Below are positions 32,753 through 42,062 of a DNA stretch of 64,000 bases, piece by piece (the first letter of the stretch is position 1; each line of letters begins with the position of its first letter). Origin of the DNA: Desulfarculaceae bacterium (GTDB lineage: Bacteria > Desulfobacterota > Desulfarculia > Desulfarculales > Desulfarculaceae); the NCBI GenBank assembly GCA_021737145.1, contig JAIPEN010000008.1:1-64000 (forward strand). Reading direction: 5' to 3'. The notes below the pieces were generated by a model. It did no database searches, was not told where the DNA came from, and was given only the letters and a program-made list of their open reading frames with translations. The translations under genes and the position numbers were made by a program.

Positions 32753-35700
32753 TGCTCCTGCTTCTCCTCGGCTGCGGGCCGTTTGCGGATCTCCCATACG
32801 CCGATAGTGAGCTTGTTACGGTACTCGGCGGGGTAATTGGGGTCGTCCCAACTGAAGCTGTTGTCGTAGGTTCTGGTGGTGCCCGCTATATTTTTATAGC
32901 AGGTGGGTCCCCAGGTGGTGCTGCCATGGCTGGTGCCGCTCCAGGTCAACTCAACCCTACCGCTCATGCCCAGCTTGGCCTCGATGCGATAATTGGTGTT
33001 GGAAGTGGTGCTGTAGTTGCACCGACGCTGGTGGCTGGTGTACTTGCCGTCGCCGCCCTTGATGCTCTCGGTCCATATGTGCCAACACTGTTGGGTATGG
33101 TGTTTCATATTCCAGGTGCCGCTGATCACGTTGTTGATCAGGCTGCCGCTGAAAACCCCGGTGGTGCGCGGGCTGGAACAGCAGAACTTGTCGGTGCAGT
33201 GCTTGGAGTAGTCATAGGTGTAGCTGAAGGAGCCGCTCACCTGGCCGCCTCTTATGTAGAAGGTGCTCGGCCACTTGTCTTTTTCGTGCCCTTGGATCCA
33301 GGTGATCATGTCGATGGTGCAGGTGGAGGGGATCACCTTGGTGCCCTCCGTGCCCTGCTTGCCGTAGACTGACTCATCCCGGGCGGCAAGGCGCTTGGCC
33401 TTTTCCATGAGCGCCTTTTTGCGGGCCTTGCGCTCCTCCGGGGTCTCCTTGCGGCGCTTCACCTTCTTTTTGGCGGGCGGCTTCTTCTTTACCTCGGCCT
33501 TCTTTACCTCGGCCTTTTTCGCCTCGGCCGCCTTTTCGGCCTTTTGGTCCGGCGCGGCCCCCTTGGCATTGAAGCCGCCGGACTTCTTGGTGGCGGCCGG
33601 CTTGTTCAGGTGGTCCTCGGTGGTCTGCAAGGTTGGTTGCAGCACCTTGGAGGAAAAGGTGTCGTTGGCCCCGCCCTCGAGCAGGGCCTTGAAGCCAAAG
33701 TTGCCCGCGAAGGCCTTGAGCGCGGCGGTCCCGCTGGTGTTGACCATGTCCTTGCTCAGGGTGGTCCAGGCCGAGGTGATCATGCCCTTGGTCTCGGCGC
33801 CCATGGTGGCCAGCACCGGCTGGACGGCCATGTCCTTGATCTTGCTCACCCCCAGCTTGATGCCGTTGACCACGTAGGTGGCCGCCTGGCTCTCCAGGGG
33901 CCGGAGCACCGCCACCTCCCGGGCCACCTGCTTGCCGGCCGCCACCGCCGCCGGCTTGACCATCTGCACCGCCGCCTGGCCCGCGGCCTGGGCGCTCTTG
34001 GGCAGCAGGCGGCCCACCATCTTGCCGCCCATGGCCACCAGGCCCTTGCCCGCTGCCCCCAGCTTGGGGGCCACCTTGCCCACCACGGCCATGGCGGTGC
34101 CCTTGTAGCACATCACCGAGACCCCCACGTTGCTGGCCAGGCTCAGGGTGGCCACGGCCTTTTCGGAGTAGGAGGTCTTGGGGTTCATCAGGATCATGGG
34201 GTTCTTGGCCAGGTCCATGACCACGTTGTAGCCGGTGCCGGCCAGGAAGGTGGTCACTCCCTTGGCCACCGGGCTCACCACCCCGCCGATGGTGGGCCCC
34301 AGGGTCTCGGTGCTGAGCTTGCCGGCCACCCAGGCGGCGGCGGGCTTCACCTTCTTCTCGCCGACCTCCTCGATCCACTTGACCCCGGTCTGTAGGGCGC
34401 GCACCCCGTGCTCGCCCTTGGCATACTCGGACACCGCCGCGTCAATGGTCTGTTTCTTGAGGGTGTTGTAGTCCTGGACGTTTTCGGTCTTGTGGCGGGT
34501 GGCGATGCCCTTGAGCTGCTTGACCAGCTCGGGCCGGTGCTTGGCCATTTCGGGGTTCTTCTTGATGATCTCGTCGGCCGTGGCCAGGATGGCCTTGGGG
34601 TCCGAGGTCACCCGGAAGGGCGAATAGGTGCCATAGGCCAGCATCTGGGCGGCGCGCTGGGAGGAGGTGTCCACCCCGCTGACCACGAAGCGCCCCGCGT
34701 TTTGCACCGCCTTGCCGGCCAGGAGCACCGAATAGCCCACGTTGCTGGCGAAGCGCGAGGTGAAATTATTGAAATTCAAGAGCCCCCCCGCATGGGCCGG
34801 GGGCACCAAGGCGTCCGCCAGGCGTTGGCCCAGACTAGGTTGGGGCTCGGGCCCCACGGCCAGCTCCACCTGGGCGGCGGTGTGATCCAGGTTGTTCAGG
34901 ATCATCTTCACCGCGTCCACCGCCGGGTCGTCGGGGTTGGCGGCGGCCATCCTGCGGGCCTGCTCCTTGAGGCCGGGCAGGGCGCTGGCGATGGCCTTGC
35001 CGTAGGCCCGCGACACCTCGCCGTAGAACGCCTCCAAATTGCCGATGACCAGCACCGTGGCGGTCATGGCCCCGTTGGCCTTAATGGTGGCCCGGATAAG
35101 GCCCAGGGCCAACTCGCGCTGCTCTTGGTTTAGCTGGGCCAGCTCCAGGCGGAAGGCGGCGGGCAGGGCCGGGTCGGCGCTAATGGCCTCCCACAGCTTG
35201 AGCGAGGGGGACCAGAGCTGGTCGTTCTCCTTGAGCAGCAGGGCCAGCTGGTCGCTCACCGCCAGTTGCAGCTTGGCCAGCATCTGCACCCCGGCCAGGC
35301 TCAGGCTGGCTTCGCTGGGCTTGGCCTGGCCGATGAGCGCCCCCTCCACCGCGCCCCGCTGGGCGGAGCGCACCACGTCGTAGTCCATCTGCAGCTTGAA
35401 CAGGGCCTTGGCCTTGTCCCACCAGGGGGCGGCGGCCGGGGCCTGGGCCTTGGCCCCCTCCAACAGGGCCATCTGCTTTATCTGCAACTGCCCCAGCTTG
35501 TCCAGCCAGGCCAGGGCCGGTTTCTGGGCCACCGCCTGGGCGGCCAGGGTCTTGGCCAGCGCGGTGATTATGCGGTTGTGGGCGGTCGCCACCTCGTGGC
35601 CCTGGGGGGTGCCGTTTTCAAAGGTATGGGAATACAGGGGCCCCTGGAGCTGCTTGAGCAGGGTCGGGCCATAGGCGGCCACGGTCATCTGGTCCTGGCG

Positions 35701-36279
35701 CCGGGCCTGGGCCGGGTCCGGCGCGGCCGGCCAGGCCGGGGCTCCCGCGCCAGCGCTCAGGGGGATGAACCTGAAGCTGGCCAGGGCGCGGGCCATGTGC
35801 TTCATGCCCTGGTGAAAGATGTCCTCGGGCGCGGTGTAACCCAATAGGTAGTAGTAGGGGCGGCGCTGGATTATGACCTGTTCCTGGTGGAAGGCCCGGC
35901 CCCGGTGCTGGTAGCGGGCCGCGATCATGATGCCGGGCCTGCCGTCCAGCTTGCCGGTCTTGCGGGTCAACAGCTTATAGCCAGGATTGCGCGACCACTG
36001 GCCCAGGTAGTCGGCGGCCACCGCATCCAGGTTCGGATAGGTGTTCTGGTCCACCACCTGGAGGGTGATGGTGGTGCGGAACTCCGGGGTGCCCTTGGCC
36101 CCGGAAAAAACCAGGGCGTTGGCTTTTTTTTCGGACACCCATTTGGCGGGCAGCTCCAAACGGCAGCCCAGGCGGCTCAGGGACAGCCCGCGGTAGCCGG
36201 GCTGGGCCGCAAGGGCCGCCATGGGCAGGGCAAGGAGGATCGCCAAAACAAGGGCTGGAGCTGGCAGGCAAAGTTTCAT
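32749..36279 (-). CDS. Large exported protein of unknown function, 1176 residues
   Basis: The protein starts with a clear signal peptide (MKLCLPAPALVLAILLALPM, cleavage near ALAAQ); I chose this ATG over two upstream ones for that reason. Residues about 25-180 resemble a PsbP/DUF1795-like domain (LSRLGCRLELPAKWVSEKK). A long Ala- and Leu-rich helical region follows (about 190-850). A Lys/Ala/Glu-rich segment lies near residue 950-1000 (KKAEVKKAEVKKKPPAKKK), and the last ~170 residues are Cys- and Thr-rich and probably beta (YDYSKHCTDKFCC, SGTWNMKHHTQQCW). I do not recognise the whole protein. It is co-transcribed with the TPR and SH3 proteins. Confidence 0.7.
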   Translation of the reverse strand: MKLCLPAPALVLAILLALPMAALAAQPGYRGLSLSRLGCRLELPAKWVSEKKANALVFSGAKGTPEFRTTITLQVVDQNTYPNLDAVAADYLGQWSRNPGYKLLTRKTGKLDGRPGIMIAARYQHRGRAFHQEQVIIQRRPYYYLLGYTAPEDIFHQGMKHMARALASFRFIPLSAGAGAPAWPAAPDPAQARRQDQMTVAAYGPTLLKQLQGPLYSHTFENGTPQGHEVATAHNRIITALAKTLAAQAVAQKPALAWLDKLGQLQIKQMALLEGAKAQAPAAAPWWDKAKALFKLQMDYDVVRSAQRGAVEGALIGQAKPSEASLSLAGVQMLAKLQLAVSDQLALLLKENDQLWSPSLKLWEAISADPALPAAFRLELAQLNQEQRELALGLIRATIKANGAMTATVLVIGNLEAFYGEVSRAYGKAIASALPGLKEQARRMAAANPDDPAVDAVKMILNNLDHTAAQVELAVGPEPQPSLGQRLADALVPPAHAGGLLNFNNFTSRFASNVGYSVLLAGKAVQNAGRFVVSGVDTSSQRAAQMLAYGTYSPFRVTSDPKAILATADEIIKKNPEMAKHRPELVKQLKGIATRHKTENVQDYNTLKKQTIDAAVSEYAKGEHGVRALQTGVKWIEEVGEKKVKPAAAWVAGKLSTETLGPTIGGVVSPVAKGVTTFLAGTGYNVVMDLAKNPMILMNPKTSYSEKAVATLSLASNVGVSVMCYKGTAMAVVGKVAPKLGAAGKGLVAMGGKMVGRLLPKSAQAAGQAAVQMVKPAAVAAGKQVAREVAVLRPLESQAATYVVNGIKLGVSKIKDMAVQPVLATMGAETKGMITSAWTTLSKDMVNTSGTAALKAFAGNFGFKALLEGGANDTFSSKVLQPTLQTTEDHLNKPAATKKSGGFNAKGAAPDQKAEKAAEAKKAEVKKAEVKKKPPAKKKVKRRKETPEERKARKKALMEKAKRLAARDESVYGKQGTEGTKVIPSTCTIDMITWIQGHEKDKWPSTFYIRGGQVSGSFSYTYDYSKHCTDKFCCSSPRTTGVFSGSLINNVISGTWNMKHHTQQCWHIWTESIKGGDGKYTSHQRRCNYSTTSNTNYRIEAKLGMSGRVELTWSGTSHGSTTWGPTCYKNIAGTTRTYDNSFSWDDPNYPAEYRNKLTIGVWEIRKRPAAEEKQEQ

Positions 36280-36408
36280 AGATGTTATCCCCGGAATAGG
36301 CATTAAAAGGCCGCGGCGGGCGCGGACCCGGCCACCGGCGGAAAACAATTATAAAAAATCATTCTCGAAAAGGCAAAAGCACCCTCCGGAGAGGAGCGCT
36401 TTTTTTAT

Positions 36409-36438
36409 TTGACACATATTGGGGATCAGGGGTAAAAA
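36409..36438 (+). promoter_or_regulatory. Promoter of iclR operon with ACAATGT repeats
   Basis: TTGACA (36409-36414) and TAAAAA (36433-36438) are spaced by 18 bp. Immediately downstream ACAATGT occurs twice (36444-36450 and 36454-36460), a candidate binding site for the IclR regulator encoded 20 bp further on. Confidence 0.5.
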
Positions 36439-36479
36439 TAATCACAATGTAATACAATGTTTCACCAAGTGAGATAACC

Positions 36480-37265
36480 ATGGCCGTCAAAAAGGTCGAA
36501 GCCCTGAAAAAGGGGCTCCAGGTGCTTCATGTTCTGGCCACGCACGGGCCCAGCCTCAAGCTGCAAGAGATCACCCAACTCAGCGGGCTGCCCAAGGCCA
36601 CGGTGTACCGCCTGCTTCAGACCCTCATCGATCAGGAATATGTGCACTACTTCTCCGACACCACCACCTTCCGGCCCGGCCCCAAGGTGATGTCCCTGGG
36701 CTACGCCGCCCTGTCCGGCCTGGACCTGGCCGAGGTGAGCGAGCCCTATCTGCGCGAGCTGTCGGTGCGCATCGGCCAAAACGTCAACCTGGGCATCCTG
36801 GACGGGACCCAGGTGGTCTACATCATCCGGGTGAAGGCGCGGCGCATCCTGGGCATCGACCTGACCGTGGGCAGCCGCCTGAGCTCCCACAACTCGGCCA
36901 TCGGCCAGGCCCTTCTGGCCTATCTGGACCCCGAGAGCCTGGACCGGGTAGTCGCGGCCATGGCCGCCGACCCCCAGATGGCCGGCGAGATCGGCCCGGG
37001 CGGCGCGGCCCTGCGCCAAAAGCTGGCCGAGGTGCGCCAGCGGGGCTACGCCCTGAGCGAGGGCGAGTTCCAGACCGGGCTCAGCTCGGTGGCCGTGCCG
37101 GTTATCGGCGGCGGGGGCGTGGTGGAAGGGGCGCTCAACCTGCCGGTGTTCAGCCAGATGACCAGCCGCGAGGAGCTGTTGGACAAATACCTCCCCGAGC
37201 TGAGCAAGACCTCTCAAGTCATCTCCACCCTGCGGGGACACCGCCCCGCCGCGAGCAGCGAGTAG
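36480..37265 (+). CDS. IclR family transcriptional regulator
   Basis: The 261-residue protein has the IclR layout: an N-terminal winged helix (KKGLQVLHVLATHGPSLKLQ, then LSGLPKATVYRLLQTL) and a C-terminal GAF-like effector domain (about 90-255) with LGILDGTQVVYIIRV, SHNSAIGQALLAY and EFQTGLSSVAVPV. IclR proteins control catabolic genes for aromatic and organic acids. It is the first gene before the EPSP-synthase-like gene and the TAXI-TRAP transporter, all on the same strand, so these are its likely targets. A promoter and repeat elements lie directly upstream. Confidence 0.92.
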   Translation: MAVKKVEALKKGLQVLHVLATHGPSLKLQEITQLSGLPKATVYRLLQTLIDQEYVHYFSDTTTFRPGPKVMSLGYAALSGLDLAEVSEPYLRELSVRIGQNVNLGILDGTQVVYIIRVKARRILGIDLTVGSRLSSHNSAIGQALLAYLDPESLDRVVAAMAADPQMAGEIGPGGAALRQKLAEVRQRGYALSEGEFQTGLSSVAVPVIGGGGVVEGALNLPVFSQMTSREELLDKYLPELSKTSQVISTLRGHRPAASSE

Positions 37266-37314
37266 CATCACTGATCGGCGGAAAGACGCCCGCCGGAGCA
37301 ATAAGGAGCCAAGC

Positions 37315-38604
37315 ATGCACTTCATCGTCAACCGGTCGGCCCTGCAAGGCACAACCCGCATACCGGGCAACAAGTCGGCCTCGGCCCGGGCCATCGTTCT
37401 GGGCGGACTGGCCCAGGGCGCCAGCCGGGTGGGCAACTGCCTGCCGGGCATAGACAGCTTTTCCATCGTGGACATGATGCGCGCCCTGGGCGCTAAGATC
37501 GACACCAGCGACCCGGCCGCCTGGACCTTCCAGGGGGTGGGCAACCAGCCCCTGGCCCCGGCCTCGGTGTTGGACGCGGGCAACTCGGGCACCGGCTACT
37601 ACCTGCTGGCCGCCGTGGCCGCCCTGGTCAAGGGCTATTCGGTGATCAGCGGCGACTACCAGATCTGCCGCCGCCCGGCCCAGCCGCTCATCGACGCCCT
37701 CAACGACCTGGGGGCCGAGGTCTTCTCCACCCGGGGTTCGGGCACCGCGCCCCTGGTGATCAAGGGCCCCATGACCGGCGGCAAGACCAAGCTGCCCGGG
37801 GTCAACTCCCAGTGGCTCAGCCCCCTGCTCATCGCCGGGGCCCTGACCGAGGGCGGCATCACCGTGGTGGAGGACAACCTCATGGAGCGTCCCTACGTGG
37901 ACATGACCATGGGTTGGATCAAAACCGCCGGCGGCGAGGTAAGCCACGACAACTACGACGTGTTCACCGTGCCCGGCGGACAGCAATACCAGGGATTCGA
38001 CGCCGACATCCCGGCCGACTGGGGCACCTCGGGATATCCCATGGTGGCCGCGGCGGTCACCGAGAGCAAGGTGACCTTCAGCAACATGAACCCGGACGAC
38101 TACGCCGGGGAGCGGGCCTACCCCCACATCATCAAGGACATGGGCGGCAAGGTGACCTTCGAGGACGAGGGCCGCACCGTCACCGTGGAGGGCGGAGCCG
38201 AGCTCACCGGCATCGAGATCGACTGCTCCGGCACCCCGGACGCGGTGCCCGCCCTGGCCGTGCTGGGCTGCAAGGCCTCGGGAACCACCCGGCTGTACAA
38301 CATCGAGGCCAGCCGCCTCAAGGAGACCGACCGCACCCGCTCCATCATGGAGGAGCTGACCAAGATGGGCGGCCGCTTCGAGGAAACCCCGGACAGCCTG
38401 ACCATCCACCACTCCGAGCTCACCGGCACCAAGATCGACGGCCGCCACGACCATCGCATCGTAATGGCCACCGCCGTGGCCGGGCTAATGGCCTCGGGCG
38501 AGACGGAGATCAGCGACGCGGAGTACGTGGGGGTGTCTTTCCCCAACTTCTTCGAGCTGATGACCGCCCTGGGCGCTGACATCAAAAAGAGCGATAGCGT
38601 TTAG
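37315..38604 (+). CDS. EPSP synthase-like (AroA family) enolpyruvyl transferase paralogue
   Basis: The 429-residue protein has the AroA fold and most substrate residues: PGNKSASARA (K20, S21, R25, E. coli K22/S23/R27), the GNSGTGYY loop, CRRP, the catalytic aspartate in SGTPDAVP (D309) and KETDR (K336-R340), and DHRI. Two positions differ from classical EPSP synthase: the conserved S-K-S is N-K-S, and the lysine of the C-terminal KTFP motif, which contacts phosphoenolpyruvate, is replaced (VGVSFPNFF). It lies in an operon with IclR, a TAXI-TRAP transporter and an MFS carrier rather than with aromatic biosynthesis genes. It may therefore act on an imported compound, though housekeeping EPSP synthesis cannot be excluded. 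AAGGAG precedes the ATG. Confidence 0.8.
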   Translation: MHFIVNRSALQGTTRIPGNKSASARAIVLGGLAQGASRVGNCLPGIDSFSIVDMMRALGAKIDTSDPAAWTFQGVGNQPLAPASVLDAGNSGTGYYLLAAVAALVKGYSVISGDYQICRRPAQPLIDALNDLGAEVFSTRGSGTAPLVIKGPMTGGKTKLPGVNSQWLSPLLIAGALTEGGITVVEDNLMERPYVDMTMGWIKTAGGEVSHDNYDVFTVPGGQQYQGFDADIPADWGTSGYPMVAAAVTESKVTFSNMNPDDYAGERAYPHIIKDMGGKVTFEDEGRTVTVEGGAELTGIEIDCSGTPDAVPALAVLGCKASGTTRLYNIEASRLKETDRTRSIMEELTKMGGRFEETPDSLTIHHSELTGTKIDGRHDHRIVMATAVAGLMASGETEISDAEYVGVSFPNFFELMTALGADIKKSDSV

Positions 38605-38661
38605 AATAGTAATATGGTCCGGCCCGGCCGGACGCTTCCGTAGAGGTGAGGAGGAAAAGTA

Positions 38662-39633
38662 ATGAAAAAGCATCTGATCATGGTGGTGGCCATTATGGCC
38701 GTGCTGGTCATGGCCCTGCCCGCCGTGGCCGCGGACAAACGCATCAGCATCGGCACCGCCGGCACCGCCGGGGCCCTGTACCCCATGGGTGTGGCCATGG
38801 CCGAGACCATCAACCGCCACGCGCCCGGCTTCAAGGCCTCGGCCGAGGCCTCCAGCGCATCCCTGGAGAACATCCGCAACCTGGGCCAGGGCAACGTGGA
38901 CTGGGCCATCAGCCAGAACGAAGTGGCCTGGCTGGCCTACAAGGGCCAGGGCAAGTACAAGGGCCGCGCGGTGGACAGCCTGCAATCCCTTTTCGGAACC
39001 CTGCTTTCCTGGGCCCAGGTCTTCGCGGCCGGCGACAGCAAGATTAGCAGCATCAAGGACTTCAAGGGCAAGCGCATCGGCGTGGGCGCCCCGGGCAGCG
39101 GCGGCGAGCGCGCCGCCCAGAAGATCCTGAGCTACTACGGCCTGACCTACAAGGACATCAGGCCCGAGTTCATGTCCAACACCGAGATGGTGGCCGCCCT
39201 CAAGGACGGCACCCTGGACGCCTTCATCATCACCCACCCCCTGAAGTCGGCGGCCCTTTTGGACCTGACCACCAGCTTCAAGGTGAAGATGATCCCCGTG
39301 GGCGATGACGGCTTCTACAAGAAGTATCCCTTCTTCACCAAGCGCGAGGTGCCGGCCGGCACCTACCGCAACGTGGACAAGCCGGTGCCCACGCCCACCA
39401 GCCGCATCGTGATGTACACCAGCACCAAGGCCGGCCTGAGCGCCGACCAGGTCTACGTCCTGCTCAAGGGCGTGTGGGGCTTTGCCGACGAGTGGACCAA
39501 AACCCACCCGGCGGTGAAGAAGTACACCAAGCTGGCCGACGCCCTCAAGGGCCTCAACGTGCCCCTGCATCCCGGCGCGGTCAAGTATTACAAGGAAAAG
39601 GGCCTGAGCATTCCCGCGGCCCTTATCAAGTAA
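38662..39633 (+). CDS. TAXI family TRAP transporter substrate-binding protein
   Basis: The 323-residue periplasmic protein has a signal peptide (LIMVVAIMAVLVMALPAVAA) and the TAXI hallmark IGTAGTAGALYPMGVAMAE, followed by FKGKRIGVGAPGSGGE and the SVTREVP-like KREVPAGTY region. TAXI proteins deliver organic acids or amino acids to fused TRAP permeases. The gene has a GAGGAGG ribosome binding site and is followed by DUF1850 and a fused TRAP permease, the usual gene set. Confidence 0.93.
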   Translation: MKKHLIMVVAIMAVLVMALPAVAADKRISIGTAGTAGALYPMGVAMAETINRHAPGFKASAEASSASLENIRNLGQGNVDWAISQNEVAWLAYKGQGKYKGRAVDSLQSLFGTLLSWAQVFAAGDSKISSIKDFKGKRIGVGAPGSGGERAAQKILSYYGLTYKDIRPEFMSNTEMVAALKDGTLDAFIITHPLKSAALLDLTTSFKVKMIPVGDDGFYKKYPFFTKREVPAGTYRNVDKPVPTPTSRIVMYTSTKAGLSADQVYVLLKGVWGFADEWTKTHPAVKKYTKLADALKGLNVPLHPGAVKYYKEKGLSIPAALIK

Positions 39634-39637
39634 GGCT

Positions 39638-40138
39638 ATGACCCGAACCCTCCTCCGGCTGATCCTGAGCGCGGCCATTATGCTCCCGGCCGCGTTGCCG
39701 GCTCCCCCGCCCGCCGTGGCGGGGGAGACAGGGAGGGTCTTGGTGGTGATGAACCCCGCCACCGGCCTGGAGGCCAGGCTGCCCCTGGCCGGGGTGCGGC
39801 GGGTCACCATCCGCTTCTTTCATTCCTATGACCGCCACTGGGTCAGCGAGAGTTTCGCGGTGGCCGGGGGCCGTCTGGTGCCGGTGGAGGTAACCTACGC
39901 CGACGACACCTACGACTACCGCGACACCCGCTACCAGGCCCGGGCCACGGTGGAGCGCGAGAAGGTGGTGCTTAGCGACATCCACCCCGCGCCCTCCGAC
40001 TGCCTGAGCCGCATCGAGACCCGGGTGGCCTTTACCAAGCCCCAACGCCTGATTCTGGCCACGGGGCAAGGCGACCGTAGCATCCCTTTCACCCGCTGGG
40101 GCGCGCCGGGCCAAAAACTGATTTTCACCCTGGAGTAA
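39638..40138 (+). CDS. DUF1850 domain protein, TAXI-TRAP accessory
   Basis: The 166-residue exported protein has a signal peptide (LLRLILSAAIMLPAALPAPP) and the DUF1850 pattern: FFHSYDRHWVSESFAV, then TYADDTYDYRDTRYQARATVE. DUF1850 genes usually lie between TAXI binding-protein and permease genes, exactly as here, with 4 bp and 7 bp spacing. The molecular role is unknown; it is probably part of the transporter at the outer face of the membrane. Confidence 0.88.
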   Translation: MTRTLLRLILSAAIMLPAALPAPPPAVAGETGRVLVVMNPATGLEARLPLAGVRRVTIRFFHSYDRHWVSESFAVAGGRLVPVEVTYADDTYDYRDTRYQARATVEREKVVLSDIHPAPSDCLSRIETRVAFTKPQRLILATGQGDRSIPFTRWGAPGQKLIFTLE

Positions 40139-40145
40139 CTTCGCC

Positions 40146-42059
40146 GTGAGTCAGCCCGAGGAAAAAGCCGTCACACCCGCCCAGGCGCCCGCCCTGGCCC
40201 GCTGGCTGATCTTCGCCGTGGCGGTGGGTCTGTCCTGCTTCCATCTATACACCGCGGCCTTTGGCGTGCTCTCTCCCCTGTACCAACGGGGGGTGCACCT
40301 GCTGGGCCTGCTGTTCCTCTGCTTCATGATCAACCGCACCCGGAGCGCCTCCAAGGATCCCATCCCGGGCATCCTGGACTGGGGCCTCACCGCGGCGGTC
40401 ATCGCCCTGGCGGTGTTCATGATGCAGGCCCTGGCCCCGGAGATGGTCTTGGACCGGGGCATCATGGGACCCAGCCAGCTGGAGATCTGGGTGGGGGCCG
40501 GCCTGGTGGTGCTGATTCTGGAGGGCACCCGCCGCTCGGTGGGCATGCCCATCGTGCTGGTGGCCCTGGTCTTTTTGGCCTACGGCGTCCTGGGCCCCTA
40601 CATGCCCGACTTTTTGGCCCACAAGGGCTACGGCCCCGAGCGCCTGGTGAGCTACCTGGTGTGGACCACCGAGGGCGTGTTCGGCATACCCATCGCGGTG
40701 TCGGCCACCTTTGTCATCGTGTTCATCATCTTCGGGGCCTTTTTGGACAAGCTGGGCGCGGGCAACTTCTTCATCTCCCTGGCCCTGGCCCTCACCGGGC
40801 GGCGGCGGGGAGGCCCGGCGCTGACCTCGGTGGTGGCCAGCGGGCTCATGGGCTCCATCAGCGGCTCGTCGGTCTCCAACGTGGTCACCACCGGCACCTT
40901 CACCATCCCCCTGATGAAGCGCACCGGCTACAGCGCGGTCTTCGCCGGGGCGGTGGAGGCGGTGGCCTCCACCGGCGGGCAGATCATGCCCCCGGTGATG
41001 GGCGCGGGCGCCTTTGTCATGGCCGAGCTGCTGGGCACCTCCTATGCCCACATCGCCCTGGCCGCGGCCATCCCGGCGGTGCTCTACTTCGCCTCGGTGG
41101 GGCTGATGGTCTACTTCGAGGCCCACCGCAAGCAGCTCAAGGTGCTGGGACCGGGCGACGTGCCCAAGGCCCGCGAGAGCCTGAAAAAGGGCTGGCACCT
41201 GATCATCCCCCTGCTGGTGCTGGTCTACCTGTTGGTGGTGCGCCAGCTCTCGCCCATGCTGTCGGGCTTCTATGCCATCTGCACCCTGGTGATCACCGCC
41301 TCGGCCTTCATCCTCTGGCGCGAAAAGCGCTTCCCCTGGCGGGAGATCCTGGAGGCGCTCAAGTCCGGGGCCGTGACCGCGGTGCCGGTGGCCCTGGCCT
41401 GCGCCACGGCCGGGCTGGTCATCGGGGTGGTTTCGCTCACCGGTTTAGGCGTCCGCTTCACCCAGATGGTGATACACTTGTCCGGCGGCGTGCTCTGGCT
41501 GGGGGGCCTGTTGACCATGGTTGCCTGCATCATTCTGGGCATGGGACTGCCCACCACCGCCGCCTATATCATCACCGCGGTGCTGGGCGTGCCGGCCTTG
41601 ACCGACATGGGAGTGAGCCCCTTGCAGGCGCACATGTTCATCTTCTACTTCGCCATCATCTCCTTCATCACCCCGCCGGTGGCCATCAGCGCCTACGCGG
41701 CCAGCGGCATAGCGGGCACCAACGCCATGAAGACCGGCTTCGTGTCCTTCAAGCTGGGGCTGGCCGGGTTCATCGTGCCCTTCCTGTTCCTCTACAGCCC
41801 CTCCATCGTGCTCGAAGGCGACATCGGCCACATCATCCTCAACTCCTGCACCGCCCTCCTGGGCGTGACCGCCCTGGCCGGCGGCCTGGTGGGCTGGTTC
41901 GCCATTCCCTTGAAATGGTGGATGCGCCTGGTGCTGCTGGCCTCGGCCGTGGCCCTGATCGTGCCCAACCTCTGGGTCAGCGCGGCCGGCGCGGTGCCCC
42001 TGGCGGCGGCGGTGGTCATGGGCCTGTCCCGGCGGCGGGCCGCCGCGGAAGGGGCCTAG
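40146..42059 (+). CDS. TRAP transporter fused permease (DctQM-type, TAXI)
   Basis: The 637-residue membrane protein combines a four-helix DctQ-like N-terminal part (to about residue 150) with a DctM-like part. Hallmarks are MGSISGSSVSNVVTTGTFTIPLMKRTGYSA, of which the GSSVSNV loop is the most typical, ASTGGQIMPPVMGAGAF, and FITPPVAISAYAASGI. It starts with GTG. It is the translocation subunit for the TAXI protein encoded two genes upstream. The MFS gene follows 3 bp later. Confidence 0.93.
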   Translation: MSQPEEKAVTPAQAPALARWLIFAVAVGLSCFHLYTAAFGVLSPLYQRGVHLLGLLFLCFMINRTRSASKDPIPGILDWGLTAAVIALAVFMMQALAPEMVLDRGIMGPSQLEIWVGAGLVVLILEGTRRSVGMPIVLVALVFLAYGVLGPYMPDFLAHKGYGPERLVSYLVWTTEGVFGIPIAVSATFVIVFIIFGAFLDKLGAGNFFISLALALTGRRRGGPALTSVVASGLMGSISGSSVSNVVTTGTFTIPLMKRTGYSAVFAGAVEAVASTGGQIMPPVMGAGAFVMAELLGTSYAHIALAAAIPAVLYFASVGLMVYFEAHRKQLKVLGPGDVPKARESLKKGWHLIIPLLVLVYLLVVRQLSPMLSGFYAICTLVITASAFILWREKRFPWREILEALKSGAVTAVPVALACATAGLVIGVVSLTGLGVRFTQMVIHLSGGVLWLGGLLTMVACIILGMGLPTTAAYIITAVLGVPALTDMGVSPLQAHMFIFYFAIISFITPPVAISAYAASGIAGTNAMKTGFVSFKLGLAGFIVPFLFLYSPSIVLEGDIGHIILNSCTALLGVTALAGGLVGWFAIPLKWWMRLVLLASAVALIVPNLWVSAAGAVPLAAAVVMGLSRRRAAAEGA

Positions 42060-42062
42060 AAC

